Source: Synergistaceae bacterium
Lineage (GTDB): Bacteria > Synergistota > Synergistia > Synergistales > Synergistaceae
Assembly: GCA_031264605.1 (NCBI GenBank)
Contig: JAISDQ010000209.1
Coordinates: forward strand, 1 to 17,758
Length of the DNA stretch: 17,758 nucleotides
Direction: 5' to 3'
Part shown: piece by piece, positions 7,555 to 15,669 of the stretch
How the letters are laid out: each line of letters starts with the position of its first letter
How positions within the stretch are numbered: position 1 is the stretch's first letter
Program-made: the position numbers and the translations under genes
The notes under the pieces: generated by a model
The model's database searches: none
Told to the model about the DNA's origin: nothing
The model's input: the letters and a program-made list of their open reading frames with translations, nothing else

Positions 7555-8599
7555 CGTCTTCCCCCAGTAACCGACCGAGAGCTTTTTTAAAATTCGCCGC
7601 TATCCTCAGACGAGCTTCCGTCAATTTTTTTTTATCCCCAAAGCGCGAATTTGTCAATAACAGCATTATATCAAAGTTTTCGTTATTTTCACTTTCCGTC
7701 AAAAGCCCGATGTTCCATTCCGACGCGAAGGCGCGCACTTTAGGGTCGTACGGCGACAGGATAACTTTAAGTCCGCACAGCATGGAAAGCACGCCGAAAT
7801 GCAGCCTCATTCCCACCGCGGCTTCGGCGCGCGCCGCGATTTCGGAAAAATCTTCCGCGTCCTTCGGCTCCAATATTTCGTGTCTCGGAATTTCGCCCGC
7901 GTCCTGTAATTTTCGCATGAACGACGCGTCTTCGCCCGCCATTGCGACGTATATTATTTTCATGCCGCAAGCCAACATCCGCCCCGCCGCTTTTACGACC
8001 GGGGCGGCGTGAATTCCGCCGCGCCATGGGCGCATGTTTACCAGCGCCGTTCCGCCGCGGGAAACCGTTTCCGGCAGTTCGAAACCCAACACCGGATCGG
8101 GCGTGATATCGCAGCGCAGATTCATCGACGACAGCACGTCCTCGGACGCCGAATCCCTGACCGAGACATATCCGCAAACCGACATGGCGTCGCGGGCGAG
8201 AAATTTCGCAAGCGTGCCGCGAAGAGGTCCTACGGATTGCGCGAGGGCGCAGACCGGAACGCGTTTTAAGGAAGCGGCGCGGATAAGGGACCAGTAATAT
8301 ACCGAAGATCTCGCGCTAGAGGCGTCCTGAAAAAGCCCGCCGCCGGGGAAAAAAAGCGCGCGCGAATTTCCGAGCGCGCCAAGTACGCTCGCGGGATTCC
8401 ATCGGTTGAAAGCCCTTATGCCGAAGCGCGAAGCGCTGCCGTCAGGGTCGTTGGACAGAATGGCCAAGCGTTCGCGCGGAATTCCGAGACGCGCGAGATT
8501 ATCGACGGCGGCTCTCGCGATGAGTTCGTCCCCCAGATTGCCAAATCCGAAGTAACCAGCGAAAAGCACATCAAAGGGACGCGCTGCCGGACAAGTCAC
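7526..8599 (-). CDS. csaB: CsaB-type polysaccharide pyruvyltransferase
   Basis: This 357-residue protein belongs to the polysaccharide pyruvyl transferase family (PF04230), which moves a pyruvyl group from phosphoenolpyruvate onto a cell-wall glycan. Pyruvylated wall polymer is the ligand of SLH domains, so CsaB anchors S-layer or outer-membrane SLH proteins. Visible family marks are GYFGFGNLGDE (15-25), FFPGGGLFQD, AQSVGPL, VSVRDSASEDVL, and near the end VGMRLHFGVLSMLCG followed by YDPKVRAFA. I chose the GTG at 8599 because it overlaps the stop of the DUF5693 gene in a GTGA junction, with AAGG eight bases upstream. The open frame extends further upstream to 9019, but that part reads through the DUF5693 coding region and has no family homology. 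No membrane segment is seen. Confidence 0.88.
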   Translation of the reverse strand: MTCPAARPFDVLFAGYFGFGNLGDELIARAAVDNLARLGIPRERLAILSNDPDGSASRFGIRAFNRWNPASVLGALGNSRALFFPGGGLFQDASSARSSVYYWSLIRAASLKRVPVCALAQSVGPLRGTLAKFLARDAMSVCGYVSVRDSASEDVLSSMNLRCDITPDPVLGFELPETVSRGGTALVNMRPWRGGIHAAPVVKAAGRMLACGMKIIYVAMAGEDASFMRKLQDAGEIPRHEILEPKDAEDFSEIAARAEAAVGMRLHFGVLSMLCGLKVILSPYDPKVRAFASEWNIGLLTESENNENFDIMLLLTNSRFGDKKKLTEARLRIAANFKKALGRLLGEDDEFEKTRRT

Positions 8600-10644
8600 G
8601 CGAACAGCCTTGTCAATTTTTCCCAGAGCGGGCGCCCCACATAATCCATCGCCACCAGGATGATAAAGCCGGCGGCGATTCCCAGCAGCCAGCCGTTTAC
8701 CACCCTCAAGGCTGACAGTATCAGTATAGTGTGAAAATGGCAGAAAGAGTTCACCGCGCTGGCAAAAGCCATGCTCGCGCCGAGTCTGAAAACCTCCCTG
8801 TAATTCTCGAACCAGCCCTTTCTCTCCGCCACGAAATAAACGATCATGCACGGGTACCCCACCAGAAACTCCTTGGTTCTCGGCCTGACCCACATCAGGC
8901 GCTCCAGAAAGTCGCGAAAACGCACCTCCCAACCTGGGACAAAGGACGCGTTGTCGCTTCTGACGGTCAGAATGACCGCCGCGCACAGGGCGCATCCGAC
9001 AAGCGCCAGCTCTCCCCAAATAGGAGGCCGGCGAAGTATGTCCGGCAACGATTCGGGGTGTATTCTCAGTTTAAGGTCATTCAGCACGATCAAGACCGGC
9101 GGAAGCAGCAGCGTCAGTTTGACGCCCGAAAAAGGGGTCAGCCGTAGCATTGCCCTCGTGGTCCCGTAAAAGGAAGCTATGGCGATGCCTCCGGCAACCG
9201 TCACCAGCAAACCGGCCAACAAACCGTAAATCGGTTTTTCGTAGGCGTCGAGGGCCCATAGCGTCGCCTCTGCAGCGATCATGGCGGCCGTGAGGCCCCC
9301 GAGCATTCTGGAGACGACGGATACTTTCCAGGCGCAAAATCCCAACGCCGCGCCGCATAACAGTACGACGGCCGTTTCGGCTCCGGACACCTCGCCGCCG
9401 TAACCGTAAAACCTCCTCGCGTATGACCACACACAGGTGAGAAATACCAGGGCCACGCCTACCGCCGAACCGGGCGACGGGTTTTTCATCGGGATCGTCT
9501 CGGGCCAGCCCAGCATATAGCCGCGGGATTCCAGGCTTCTGCCGATCGTCCTCGTATCCTCGATGAATGGAACCAGCTTGCCGACGCTGTACAGCTCGTA
9601 CGGCCTGAGAAGAAGCAGCCTGATCGAACGTTCGTGCACGGCGCGTATCATCCGTTCGATCACCTGTTCCCTCGAATACCTTCTCGAAATCAGTTCTTCC
9701 CTGACAAGGCTGTGCAGCGGAATGACTGACGGAACCATGCCCGAATACAATTCCGAAACGCCTATCTGCCGCACGAATTCCGCCTGGGCGACGGGGATTT
9801 TCAGTTCTTTCAAAGTCCCTATCAGCGGCGCCAGATCGGGATAACCGGAAACTATCTGCCCCGCCGGGAGCATGCACGAAATCGACGGATAATTTTTTTT
9901 GATCCATTCCATGCTCGCCGCGGTGTGTTCACCGTCGACCCCGGGGGCGGACTGCGGACGGTATACGACGCGCGCGCCCGCTTTTTCCGCGAAAGACAGC
10001 GCGGCGAAATCGGGTATTATGCCGGCGTCGGCCAGTTCGTCCGTCGCTTGCGGCAGTACGATGAGCGTCCCTTCGGCCATCGAAAGCGTGACGACCCCGC
10101 GGTACCGTATCCGTAGATAATCGACAATGGTTTCGAAGAGAGGTTCGGAATTTTCCACGAGAATAGCGGCTCTGTCGAGCGGAAGCGCCATGGCGAAACG
10201 CAGGATGGGCCTGAACGTCGCGAGTGAACCGTAGTAGACGGGAAGGAAGCCGGCGGCGAGATCTTTTCCGGTCAACTCCGAAGCGCACACTCCGACGATT
10301 CCGGTTTCCCTTACGCGGTTCCACGTATCGCCGACGGACTCGCCGGTCTGCCGCGACAACAGGACGATATCCCGGTATTCCGCGATAATGCCCACGACCC
10401 TGTGATTGCGCTCGATCCTGATTCTGCTGAAGAGATCAAAGCCCGACATGATAACCGCCAACAGGAGCAATATCCAGAACAGCCTCGCAAAATCCAAAAT
10501 TTTTCCTGTGAGGGGCGCCCTGTCGGGAATCCTGGAATGAAAGCCGAACTTTCTGAGGGCTCTGTTACGCGGAGTTTCCGCTCCGTCGTTTACGTTTTCG
10601 GGCTCCATGCCGGAGTCTTCGTTTTTTTCCAGATCGTCTATCAT
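8596..10644 (-). CDS. DUF5693 family polytopic membrane protein
   Basis: This 682-residue protein is of unknown function and I assign it to DUF5693 by recollection of the family. A charged cytoplasmic tail (about 1-45) precedes a membrane segment (about 50-70). A large extracytoplasmic domain (about 75-390) follows, then seven or so hydrophobic segments from about 400 to the end. No catalytic motif is recognised. I chose the ATG at 10644 rather than the one five codons upstream because GGGAG (10653-10657) sits eight bases before it, and the upstream ATG has no ribosome binding site. It shares a GTGA overlap with csaB. That pairing suggests a role in making, exporting or attaching the pyruvylated wall polymer, possibly as the membrane transport partner. 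This is inference from position and topology. Confidence 0.82.
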   Translation of the reverse strand: MIDDLEKNEDSGMEPENVNDGAETPRNRALRKFGFHSRIPDRAPLTGKILDFARLFWILLLLAVIMSGFDLFSRIRIERNHRVVGIIAEYRDIVLLSRQTGESVGDTWNRVRETGIVGVCASELTGKDLAAGFLPVYYGSLATFRPILRFAMALPLDRAAILVENSEPLFETIVDYLRIRYRGVVTLSMAEGTLIVLPQATDELADAGIIPDFAALSFAEKAGARVVYRPQSAPGVDGEHTAASMEWIKKNYPSISCMLPAGQIVSGYPDLAPLIGTLKELKIPVAQAEFVRQIGVSELYSGMVPSVIPLHSLVREELISRRYSREQVIERMIRAVHERSIRLLLLRPYELYSVGKLVPFIEDTRTIGRSLESRGYMLGWPETIPMKNPSPGSAVGVALVFLTCVWSYARRFYGYGGEVSGAETAVVLLCGAALGFCAWKVSVVSRMLGGLTAAMIAAEATLWALDAYEKPIYGLLAGLLVTVAGGIAIASFYGTTRAMLRLTPFSGVKLTLLLPPVLIVLNDLKLRIHPESLPDILRRPPIWGELALVGCALCAAVILTVRSDNASFVPGWEVRFRDFLERLMWVRPRTKEFLVGYPCMIVYFVAERKGWFENYREVFRLGASMAFASAVNSFCHFHTILILSALRVVNGWLLGIAAGFIILVAMDYVGRPLWEKLTRLFA

Positions 10645-10665
10645 GAGAACAACTCCCATCGTCGT

Positions 10666-10695
10666 GTCCGGAGTACAATTATATACTCGCCGGAC
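10666..10695 (-). promoter_or_regulatory. candidate promoter -10 inside an inverted repeat upstream of the DUF5693 gene
   Basis: On the minus strand, bases 10683-10678 read TATAAT, a perfect -10 consensus. It lies in the loop of an imperfect inverted repeat, with arms 10666-10675 (GTCCGGAGTA) and 10684-10695 (TACTCGCCGGAC), ten pairs and a two-base bulge. No convincing -35 hexamer is found at 16-19 bases. No run of T follows the hairpin in the direction of transcription, so it is not an intrinsic terminator. The start site would fall near 10671, about 27 bases before the chosen ATG. This may be an internal promoter, perhaps controlled by a dyad-binding regulator. Confidence 0.4.
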
Positions 10696-10698
10696 GAA

Positions 10699-11295
10699 TT
10701 ACCGGGAAGAGTTTTTTATCTGACCGATCTCCGCCGGCGTCAGACGTTCGAGCATTTTTTTCAATCTGTATACCGGAAGGCCGACGACGTTGCTGTAACA
10801 CCCCTCGATCCTCTCCACGAGAAACGCTCCGCGCCCCTGAATGGCATACGCGCCAGCTTTATCGTCCCCGAGACCGGAAGCGACGAATTCGTCGATTTCA
10901 TCGGGTTCCAGATCGCCGAAAAAAACCTTCGTCGTCTCGGTTTCCGATGCCCTCACGCTGCCGCCAAAAGCGGCCGAAATACCCGTATGAACAAGATGAG
11001 CCCTTCCGTTCAGCATATTTATCATCCGTTTGGCGTCGGCCCGGTCTTTCGGTTTCGAGAGCGGGGCGCCGTCCAGATCGACCACGGTGTCGGCCCCTAT
11101 CACCAACGCGTCCGGCAACCGCAGGGAGACCGCGGCGGCTTTTTCTCCCGCCAGCCGGCGCGCCATATCGCGGGGCGGCTCGCCGGGAACGGTTTTCTCG
11201 GTTATCCCCGGAGACGCCGCCTCGAACTCCATTCCGATCGAGGCCATTATCTCGCGCCTTCGGGGGCTCTCGGAAGCAAGGACTAGCCGCGTCAA
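10699..11295 (-). CDS. maf: Maf family nucleoside triphosphate pyrophosphatase
   Basis: This 198-residue Maf/HAM1-fold enzyme hydrolyses nucleoside triphosphates such as dTTP and UTP, or modified nucleotides, to the monophosphate and diphosphate in the cytoplasm. It helps clean the nucleotide pool and has been linked to division control. The signature LASESPRRREIM is at residues 6-17. It is followed by VIGADTVV with the catalytic Asp, and the YAIQGRGAFLVERIEGCYSNVVGLP block near the C-terminus. The start is assigned to a TTG at 11295. It immediately precedes the conserved first strand and gives normal family length, and the region upstream in frame lies inside uppP. The gene therefore overlaps the last codons of uppP by translation, although only bases upstream of 11301 belong to uppP. 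Exact substrate class is not decided. Confidence 0.9.
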   Translation of the reverse strand: MTRLVLASESPRRREIMASIGMEFEAASPGITEKTVPGEPPRDMARRLAGEKAAAVSLRLPDALVIGADTVVDLDGAPLSKPKDRADAKRMINMLNGRAHLVHTGISAAFGGSVRASETETTKVFFGDLEPDEIDEFVASGLGDDKAGAYAIQGRGAFLVERIEGCYSNVVGLPVYRLKKMLERLTPAEIGQIKNSSR

Positions 11296-11300
11296 GCGAA

Positions 11301-12119
11301 CTACGCCCCCATCAGAAAATAAAATACGGCGAAACCGCCGACCGCAAAACAGTAAAGCGAAAAAACCCACAACCTGTCGCTCGTAACGAGTTTCGCCAGT
11401 AAAATCAATGAGACGATGCCCGAGCAAAACGCCGCTATGGCGCCCCAAATCCACCCGTCGGGCAGCGAAGCGGCAAATCCCCGCAATCCCAGATCGCGCA
11501 GTTCGAGGATAACCGCCCCGATTATGGCCGGAACCGACAGAAGAAAAGAAAATTTGAACGCGTCCTTCCGCGAAAGACCGGCGACGAGCCCCCCCAATAT
11601 TGTGGCGCCCGAACGCGAAATGCCCGGAAAAACAGCGATCCCCTGAAGCAGACCCGCTATAATTCCGCTTCGCGCGCCTACCGGAGCGTCGCTTCCGTAA
11701 ATGAAACGGGACGACAGGAGCAACAGACCGGTCACCATAAAATTAACGCCAAGCCACAGCAAATTGGCCGAAGCGGATATTACGAGCGGTTTCAACAAAA
11801 TCCCGAACGGAGCCGTAATGAGGGCGCCCGTGATCACGGCCCATCCGTACCGCCATCCGGCCCATCTGCGGGCGTTGGCGTTGACGAAACCGTAAAACCA
11901 TTCGAAAAGCATCGAGAGAATATCCCGTGAAAAGTAGATGAGGACGGCAAACAGCGTGGCCGCGTGCAGGACTATGTCGTACGACATCGAGGCGTTCCCG
12001 TATGAGGCGACCGTTTTCGCGAGGGATAGATGACCGGAGCTGCTGACCGGCAAAAACTCGGTCAGGCCCTGAACCAGCCCCAGTATCAAAGTACCCGCGC
12101 TCACCGTGCCCGATCCCAT
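11301..12119 (-). CDS. uppP: undecaprenyl-diphosphate phosphatase
   Basis: This 272-residue integral membrane protein of the BacA/UppP family removes a phosphate from undecaprenyl diphosphate. That regenerates the lipid carrier for peptidoglycan and wall-polymer synthesis, and the family also gives bacitracin tolerance. Both signature motifs are intact. GLTEFLPVSSSGH (residues 18-30) carries Glu21 and His30, and FPGISRSGAT (164-173) carries the catalytic Arg. About seven or eight hydrophobic segments span the rest. The ATG lies one base after the stop of the Na/Pi transporter gene, and maf begins within a few bases of its end. The location ahead of the DUF5693/csaB pair fits a supply of carrier lipid to wall-polymer assembly. 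Confidence 0.96.
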   Translation of the reverse strand: MGSGTVSAGTLILGLVQGLTEFLPVSSSGHLSLAKTVASYGNASMSYDIVLHAATLFAVLIYFSRDILSMLFEWFYGFVNANARRWAGWRYGWAVITGALITAPFGILLKPLVISASANLLWLGVNFMVTGLLLLSSRFIYGSDAPVGARSGIIAGLLQGIAVFPGISRSGATILGGLVAGLSRKDAFKFSFLLSVPAIIGAVILELRDLGLRGFAASLPDGWIWGAIAAFCSGIVSLILLAKLVTSDRLWVFSLYCFAVGGFAVFYFLMGA

Positions 12120-12120
12120 A

Positions 12121-13752
12121 TCACTTTACCGCCTGCCTGTGATGTATGACTTGGATATCCTTTACTATCAGCGCTATATTATGGGCGTGGTCGGCCACGC
12201 GTTCGAGATTGCTCAAGACGTCTATGAACACCACGCCCACGTCGGGCTGGCATTTTCCGCTGTTGAGACGCTCTATATGCCGCGCCCTCAGAACACGCTC
12301 CATCTCGTCGCTCTTTTTTTCAAGCTCCAGCGCTTCCTCCGAGAGTTCCGAACGCTCCCCCTCCAGCGCGCGCAGGCTCTTTTCAACGGCGGCCACGACC
12401 AATTGGAACATCTCGTCGCACTCCGCGGTGGCTTTGTGCGAGAATTTCAGCTTGCGTTCCGACATGTACTGCGCGAGTTCCGCGAGGTTTTCGCCGTGAT
12501 CGCCAATGCGTTCGATATCGCTCACCCCGCTGACGCAGGAGTTCAGCAGAAGCGAGAGGTCGCGCGTCCGCACTTTCTGCCCCACTTCGGTGGCGTACCG
12601 GATTATTTCGTGCGTCAGTTGGTCGATATTTTTTTCGGCCATGAGCACGTCGGGAATCGATTTCCAATCGCGCTCTATTATTATCCTGCGGCAATCTTTG
12701 ATCATCGCGAGCGCGACTTCGCCGAGAGACACCATCTCCTTGCGCACCGCGTCGATGCCGGCGGCGGGAGATACTTCGGCGAGATGCGCGTCGAGAAACC
12801 GGGCGCCCCGAGATTCGGGGACAACGGTCTGAGGCTCGCTGGGAATGATTTTCTTTATCATCTCGGTGTACGGCTTTACAAACCAGAAAAACAGGCACGT
12901 GTTGAATATGTTGAACAGGCTGTGCGCGTTCGCTACCTGCCGCATCACGTCCGGCGAGGTCATCCTGATGAGCGCGACATAGTGAGGGAACAGAAACGGA
13001 AGCATCAATATGCAGGAACCTATCACGTTGAACATGACGTGAGCCGCGGCGGCCTGTTTCGCCGCCCTGTTGCCGCCGAGGGAAGCCAGTACCGCCGTTA
13101 TCGTCGTACCTATGTTGTCGCCGAATATGATCGCTATCGCAGTGGGCAATTCCAGAAGCCCCTGAGAAGCCATCGCCATCGTGAGCCCGACCGTCGCGGA
13201 ACTCGCCTGGACGGCCATGGTCACGAACGTGCCCATCAAAAGACCGTAAATCGGCCTGTTGTTCAGAGCGGCGAACAGGTCCGCGCGCCCCTGCAGAAAG
13301 CTCATCGCGTCCTGCATCATGTCCATTCCTATGAAAAGCAGGGCAAAACCGACCAGACCGGCTCCGGCCTGGCGCTGTTTGGCGTTCCGTCCGGCGAGAG
13401 CGAGAAGCATGCCCACTATGGCCGCGACTATCGAGTATTTGGTTATATTGAACGCTATCAACTGAGCCACGATGGTCGTGCCTATATTGGCCCCCATTAT
13501 CACGCTGAACGCCTGCGCCAGGTTCATGAGACCGACGTGGACGAAACTCACGACCATGACGGTAGTAGCGCTGCTGCTCTGGATTATCATCGTCACAACG
13601 GCGCCGACCAGTATCCCTTTCAAGGGGGTTCCGGTCAGGGAAGCCAGGAGGCGGCGCATATTGTCCCCGGCCAGGTTCTGCAGGGCGTCCCCCATAGTCT
13701 TGATTCCGTATATCAGGAGCGCCACGCCGCCGAGAAGTTTGAGAACATCCAT
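12121..13752 (-). CDS. Na+/phosphate cotransporter with C-terminal PhoU-like domain
   Basis: This protein of about 543 residues belongs to the NptA/Na-Pi-II cotransporter family, which imports phosphate with sodium across the inner membrane. Two inverted repeats each carry the family marks: IIQSSSATT with GANIGTT in the first, and AVQASSATV with GDNIGTT in the second. The last 200 or so residues form helical PhoU-like repeats (for example DIERIGDHGENLAEL and NLERVADHAHNIALI), a fusion common in this family and probably regulatory. I prefer the ATG at 13752, directly before the conserved LLGGVALLIYG strand. A TTG at 13785, three bases after the rnj stop, gives eleven more residues and is a real alternative because neither start has a strong ribosome binding site. 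No other phosphate genes are in view. Confidence 0.92.
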   Translation of the reverse strand: MDVLKLLGGVALLIYGIKTMGDALQNLAGDNMRRLLASLTGTPLKGILVGAVVTMIIQSSSATTVMVVSFVHVGLMNLAQAFSVIMGANIGTTIVAQLIAFNITKYSIVAAIVGMLLALAGRNAKQRQAGAGLVGFALLFIGMDMMQDAMSFLQGRADLFAALNNRPIYGLLMGTFVTMAVQASSATVGLTMAMASQGLLELPTAIAIIFGDNIGTTITAVLASLGGNRAAKQAAAAHVMFNVIGSCILMLPFLFPHYVALIRMTSPDVMRQVANAHSLFNIFNTCLFFWFVKPYTEMIKKIIPSEPQTVVPESRGARFLDAHLAEVSPAAGIDAVRKEMVSLGEVALAMIKDCRRIIIERDWKSIPDVLMAEKNIDQLTHEIIRYATEVGQKVRTRDLSLLLNSCVSGVSDIERIGDHGENLAELAQYMSERKLKFSHKATAECDEMFQLVVAAVEKSLRALEGERSELSEEALELEKKSDEMERVLRARHIERLNSGKCQPDVGVVFIDVLSNLERVADHAHNIALIVKDIQVIHHRQAVK

Positions 13753-13787
13753 TTCACGCAGTATGATGGCGAATTGCGTCAACAACG

Positions 13788-15605
13788 CTACACAACCTTT
13801 CCGCTTTTTTGTCGGTCAAGTTTCCCCTGAGCGCGCTGTTTCGGCGACTGGCCGTTTTTGCCGCCAGCGGGGCGCGGGCCGAGGGCCGCCCCTATCACGC
13901 TCACCAGGGGCATGATGCCGGGATAAGCCCTGTAATTCTTCCCTATGACTTCCCTGATTTTCTTGCGAATCTCCGTAACTACGGAGGATCTGTCGACGGA
14001 GCCGCCCCGGACGTTATCGAGCGCCCGTTCCACGGCGGACGCTATGTCGGGACGCATGTTCTCCTCCTCAAAGCCGTATATGCTGCCGCGGCTGTCTATC
14101 TGGGGCTGGGAAACGAGCCTGTACTCGCCGTCGACCACCACCGAGACCGCCATGACGCCGCTTTCCGACAACTCTCTGCGTTCCCGCAGCAGGCTTCCCT
14201 CGAACTCTCCGAGCATCACCCCGTCCACCAGCACCGACCCGGAGGCGACGCGCGATCCCCTCCTCAGCTTTCCGGACGAATCGAGTTCCAGCACGTCGCC
14301 GTTGCCCGCCACGAAAATATTGTTAGCGGGTATTCCCATCTCCGAAGCGAGCTGCGAATGGCGCACGAGATGCCGGTATTCGCCGTGCACAGGCATGAAA
14401 TATTTCGGCTTTACGAGGCTCATCAGTATCTTTTGTTCCTCCCGCGAAGCGTGCCCCGAAGCGTGTATCGCCATGTCCCGTTCGTATATCACGTCGCAGC
14501 CGCATTCGAACAGCCTGTTTATCGTATTGCTCACCAATTTTTCGTTGCCGGGGATCGGTGTGGCGGAAACCACTACCGTATCCCGGTCGCCCAGACGAAT
14601 TTGTTTGTGTTCCCCTTTGCTCATGAGCACGAGCCCCGAAAACGGTTCGCCCTGGCTTCCGGTTGTCATCACGACCGTCCTGTTGGGCGGCAGTTTTTCC
14701 GCCTCCTGCGGCGTCACGAAGAGTTCCTGCGAGATATCGATATACCCCAATTTTCGCGCCAGCTCCACATACGAAATCATGCTGCGGCCTACGAGCATGA
14801 CTTTTCTGTTGAAACGCGCGGCTATAGAGAACACTTGAGCGGCTCGGTAGAGATTGCTCGCGAAAGCGGCTATCACGATCCTGTGATCTTTGTGCTGTCT
14901 AAAAACATTTTCGAGCGTCCGGCCGACGACCGATTCGGAGATGGTGAAGCCGGCCCGCTCGCTGTTGGTCGAATCCGACAGAAGCACGGTGACGCCTTCC
15001 TTGCCGAACGACGCGAGCGACGCCAGGTCTGTGCCGCCGGCTCCCCCCGCCGGGGTCATATCGAGTTTGAAATCACCGCTGTGAAGCAGCGTGCCCACAG
15101 GAGTCCTTATGAACAGGGCCATGCTGTCGGGTATCGAGTGTGAAACGCGGATAAAACTCACGTCAAAACAGCCCGTTTTTACGGTATCCCCCGCTTTAAC
15201 CTCGTTGTACGACGGCTTGTAAGGGGTTCTCACATCGAGCAGCCTGTGCTCCACCAGCGCGAGCGTGAGCGGGGAACCGTATATCGGCGAGTCCACGCGC
15301 GGCAGCACCAGCGGCAGAGCGCCTATGTGGTCTTCGTGTCCGTGGGTCAGAAATATGCCCTTTATTTTTTCCTTATTTTCGACAAGATATTGGACGTCGG
15401 GAATCACAAAATCTATCCCCAACATCTCCTCCTCGGGAAATTTCAGGCCGCAGTCGATCACTATCATGTCGCCGGCGTATTCGAGCGCCGTCATATTTTT
15501 CCCGATTTCCCCCAACCCTCCCAGGGGAATTATCCTGAGTACCGATTTTTTCGCCCGTCGCGCGGCTTCGGACTTGTTTCTCCTGCCTCTTTTAGCGTCA
15601 GGCAT
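13788..15605 (-). CDS. rnj: ribonuclease J
   Basis: This 605-residue protein is a metallo-beta-lactamase/beta-CASP ribonuclease of the RNase J family, with both 5'-exonuclease and endonuclease potential in mRNA decay and rRNA maturation. The zinc motif THGHEDH has His88, His90, Asp92 and His93. HSGDFKLD and the beta-CASP blocks, including TTGSQGEP and ASGHAS, follow. A C-terminal domain completes the protein. An N-terminal basic extension (KRGRRNKSEAARRAKK, about 20 residues) and a basic tail may bind RNA. The ATG at 15605 is the first start after an in-frame stop. Its best Shine-Dalgarno, GGAG, is twelve bases away, and the start overlaps the end of an upstream 15-codon ORF, so coupling to that ORF is likely. 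Confidence 0.95.
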   Translation of the reverse strand: MPDAKRGRRNKSEAARRAKKSVLRIIPLGGLGEIGKNMTALEYAGDMIVIDCGLKFPEEEMLGIDFVIPDVQYLVENKEKIKGIFLTHGHEDHIGALPLVLPRVDSPIYGSPLTLALVEHRLLDVRTPYKPSYNEVKAGDTVKTGCFDVSFIRVSHSIPDSMALFIRTPVGTLLHSGDFKLDMTPAGGAGGTDLASLASFGKEGVTVLLSDSTNSERAGFTISESVVGRTLENVFRQHKDHRIVIAAFASNLYRAAQVFSIAARFNRKVMLVGRSMISYVELARKLGYIDISQELFVTPQEAEKLPPNRTVVMTTGSQGEPFSGLVLMSKGEHKQIRLGDRDTVVVSATPIPGNEKLVSNTINRLFECGCDVIYERDMAIHASGHASREEQKILMSLVKPKYFMPVHGEYRHLVRHSQLASEMGIPANNIFVAGNGDVLELDSSGKLRRGSRVASGSVLVDGVMLGEFEGSLLRERRELSESGVMAVSVVVDGEYRLVSQPQIDSRGSIYGFEEENMRPDIASAVERALDNVRGGSVDRSSVVTEIRKKIREVIGKNYRAYPGIMPLVSVIGAALGPRPAGGKNGQSPKQRAQGKLDRQKSGKVV

Positions 15606-15645
15606 GTTCGTGCTGGGCTCCGGCCAGTCTCAATGCTTCTTTCAT
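15598..15645 (-). CDS. 15-codon leader ORF upstream of rnj (putative)
   Basis: An ATG preceded by GGGGGAG (15649-15655, three bases away) opens a 15-residue frame, MKEALRLAGAQHEHA. Its TGA lies eight bases past the first base of the rnj ATG, so the two frames overlap. The sequence is not part of either neighbouring gene and fills most of the 64-base gap between them. The likely role is to bring ribosomes to the poorly equipped rnj start, or to sense translation as a short leader. The peptide itself has no recognised function. The ORF could be accidental, and the close Shine-Dalgarno spacing is slightly short. Confidence 0.4.
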   Translation of the reverse strand: MKEALRLAGAQHEHA

Positions 15646-15669
15646 TTACTCCCCCGTTTTACCGTTCCG

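Noticed and set aside
8600..9019. In-frame N-terminal extension of CsaB by 140 codons
   Set aside because: This stretch lies within the DUF5693 coding region in another frame and has no resemblance to the pyruvyltransferase family. The GTGA overlap start at 8599 begins just before the first conserved strand.
10666..10695. Hairpin between maf and the DUF5693 gene as an intrinsic terminator
   Set aside because: No T-tract follows it on the minus strand and the gene run continues; it is kept only as a possible regulatory dyad.
10402..11286. 294-codon plus-strand frame spanning the DUF5693/maf junction
   Set aside because: It crosses two real genes and their intergenic promoter region on the other strand, has low-complexity basic composition, and matches no family I know.
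11296..11454. In-frame N-terminal extension of Maf by 53 codons
   Set aside because: It overlaps uppP in another frame, and the conserved Maf N-terminus begins right at the TTG chosen.
12106..13830. 574-codon open frame on the plus strand opposite the Na/Pi cotransporter gene
   Set aside because: It is antisense to a clearly conserved protein. Its translation is rich in His, Arg and Tyr with no recognisable domain. Long antisense frames are expected where the real gene uses GC-rich third codon positions.
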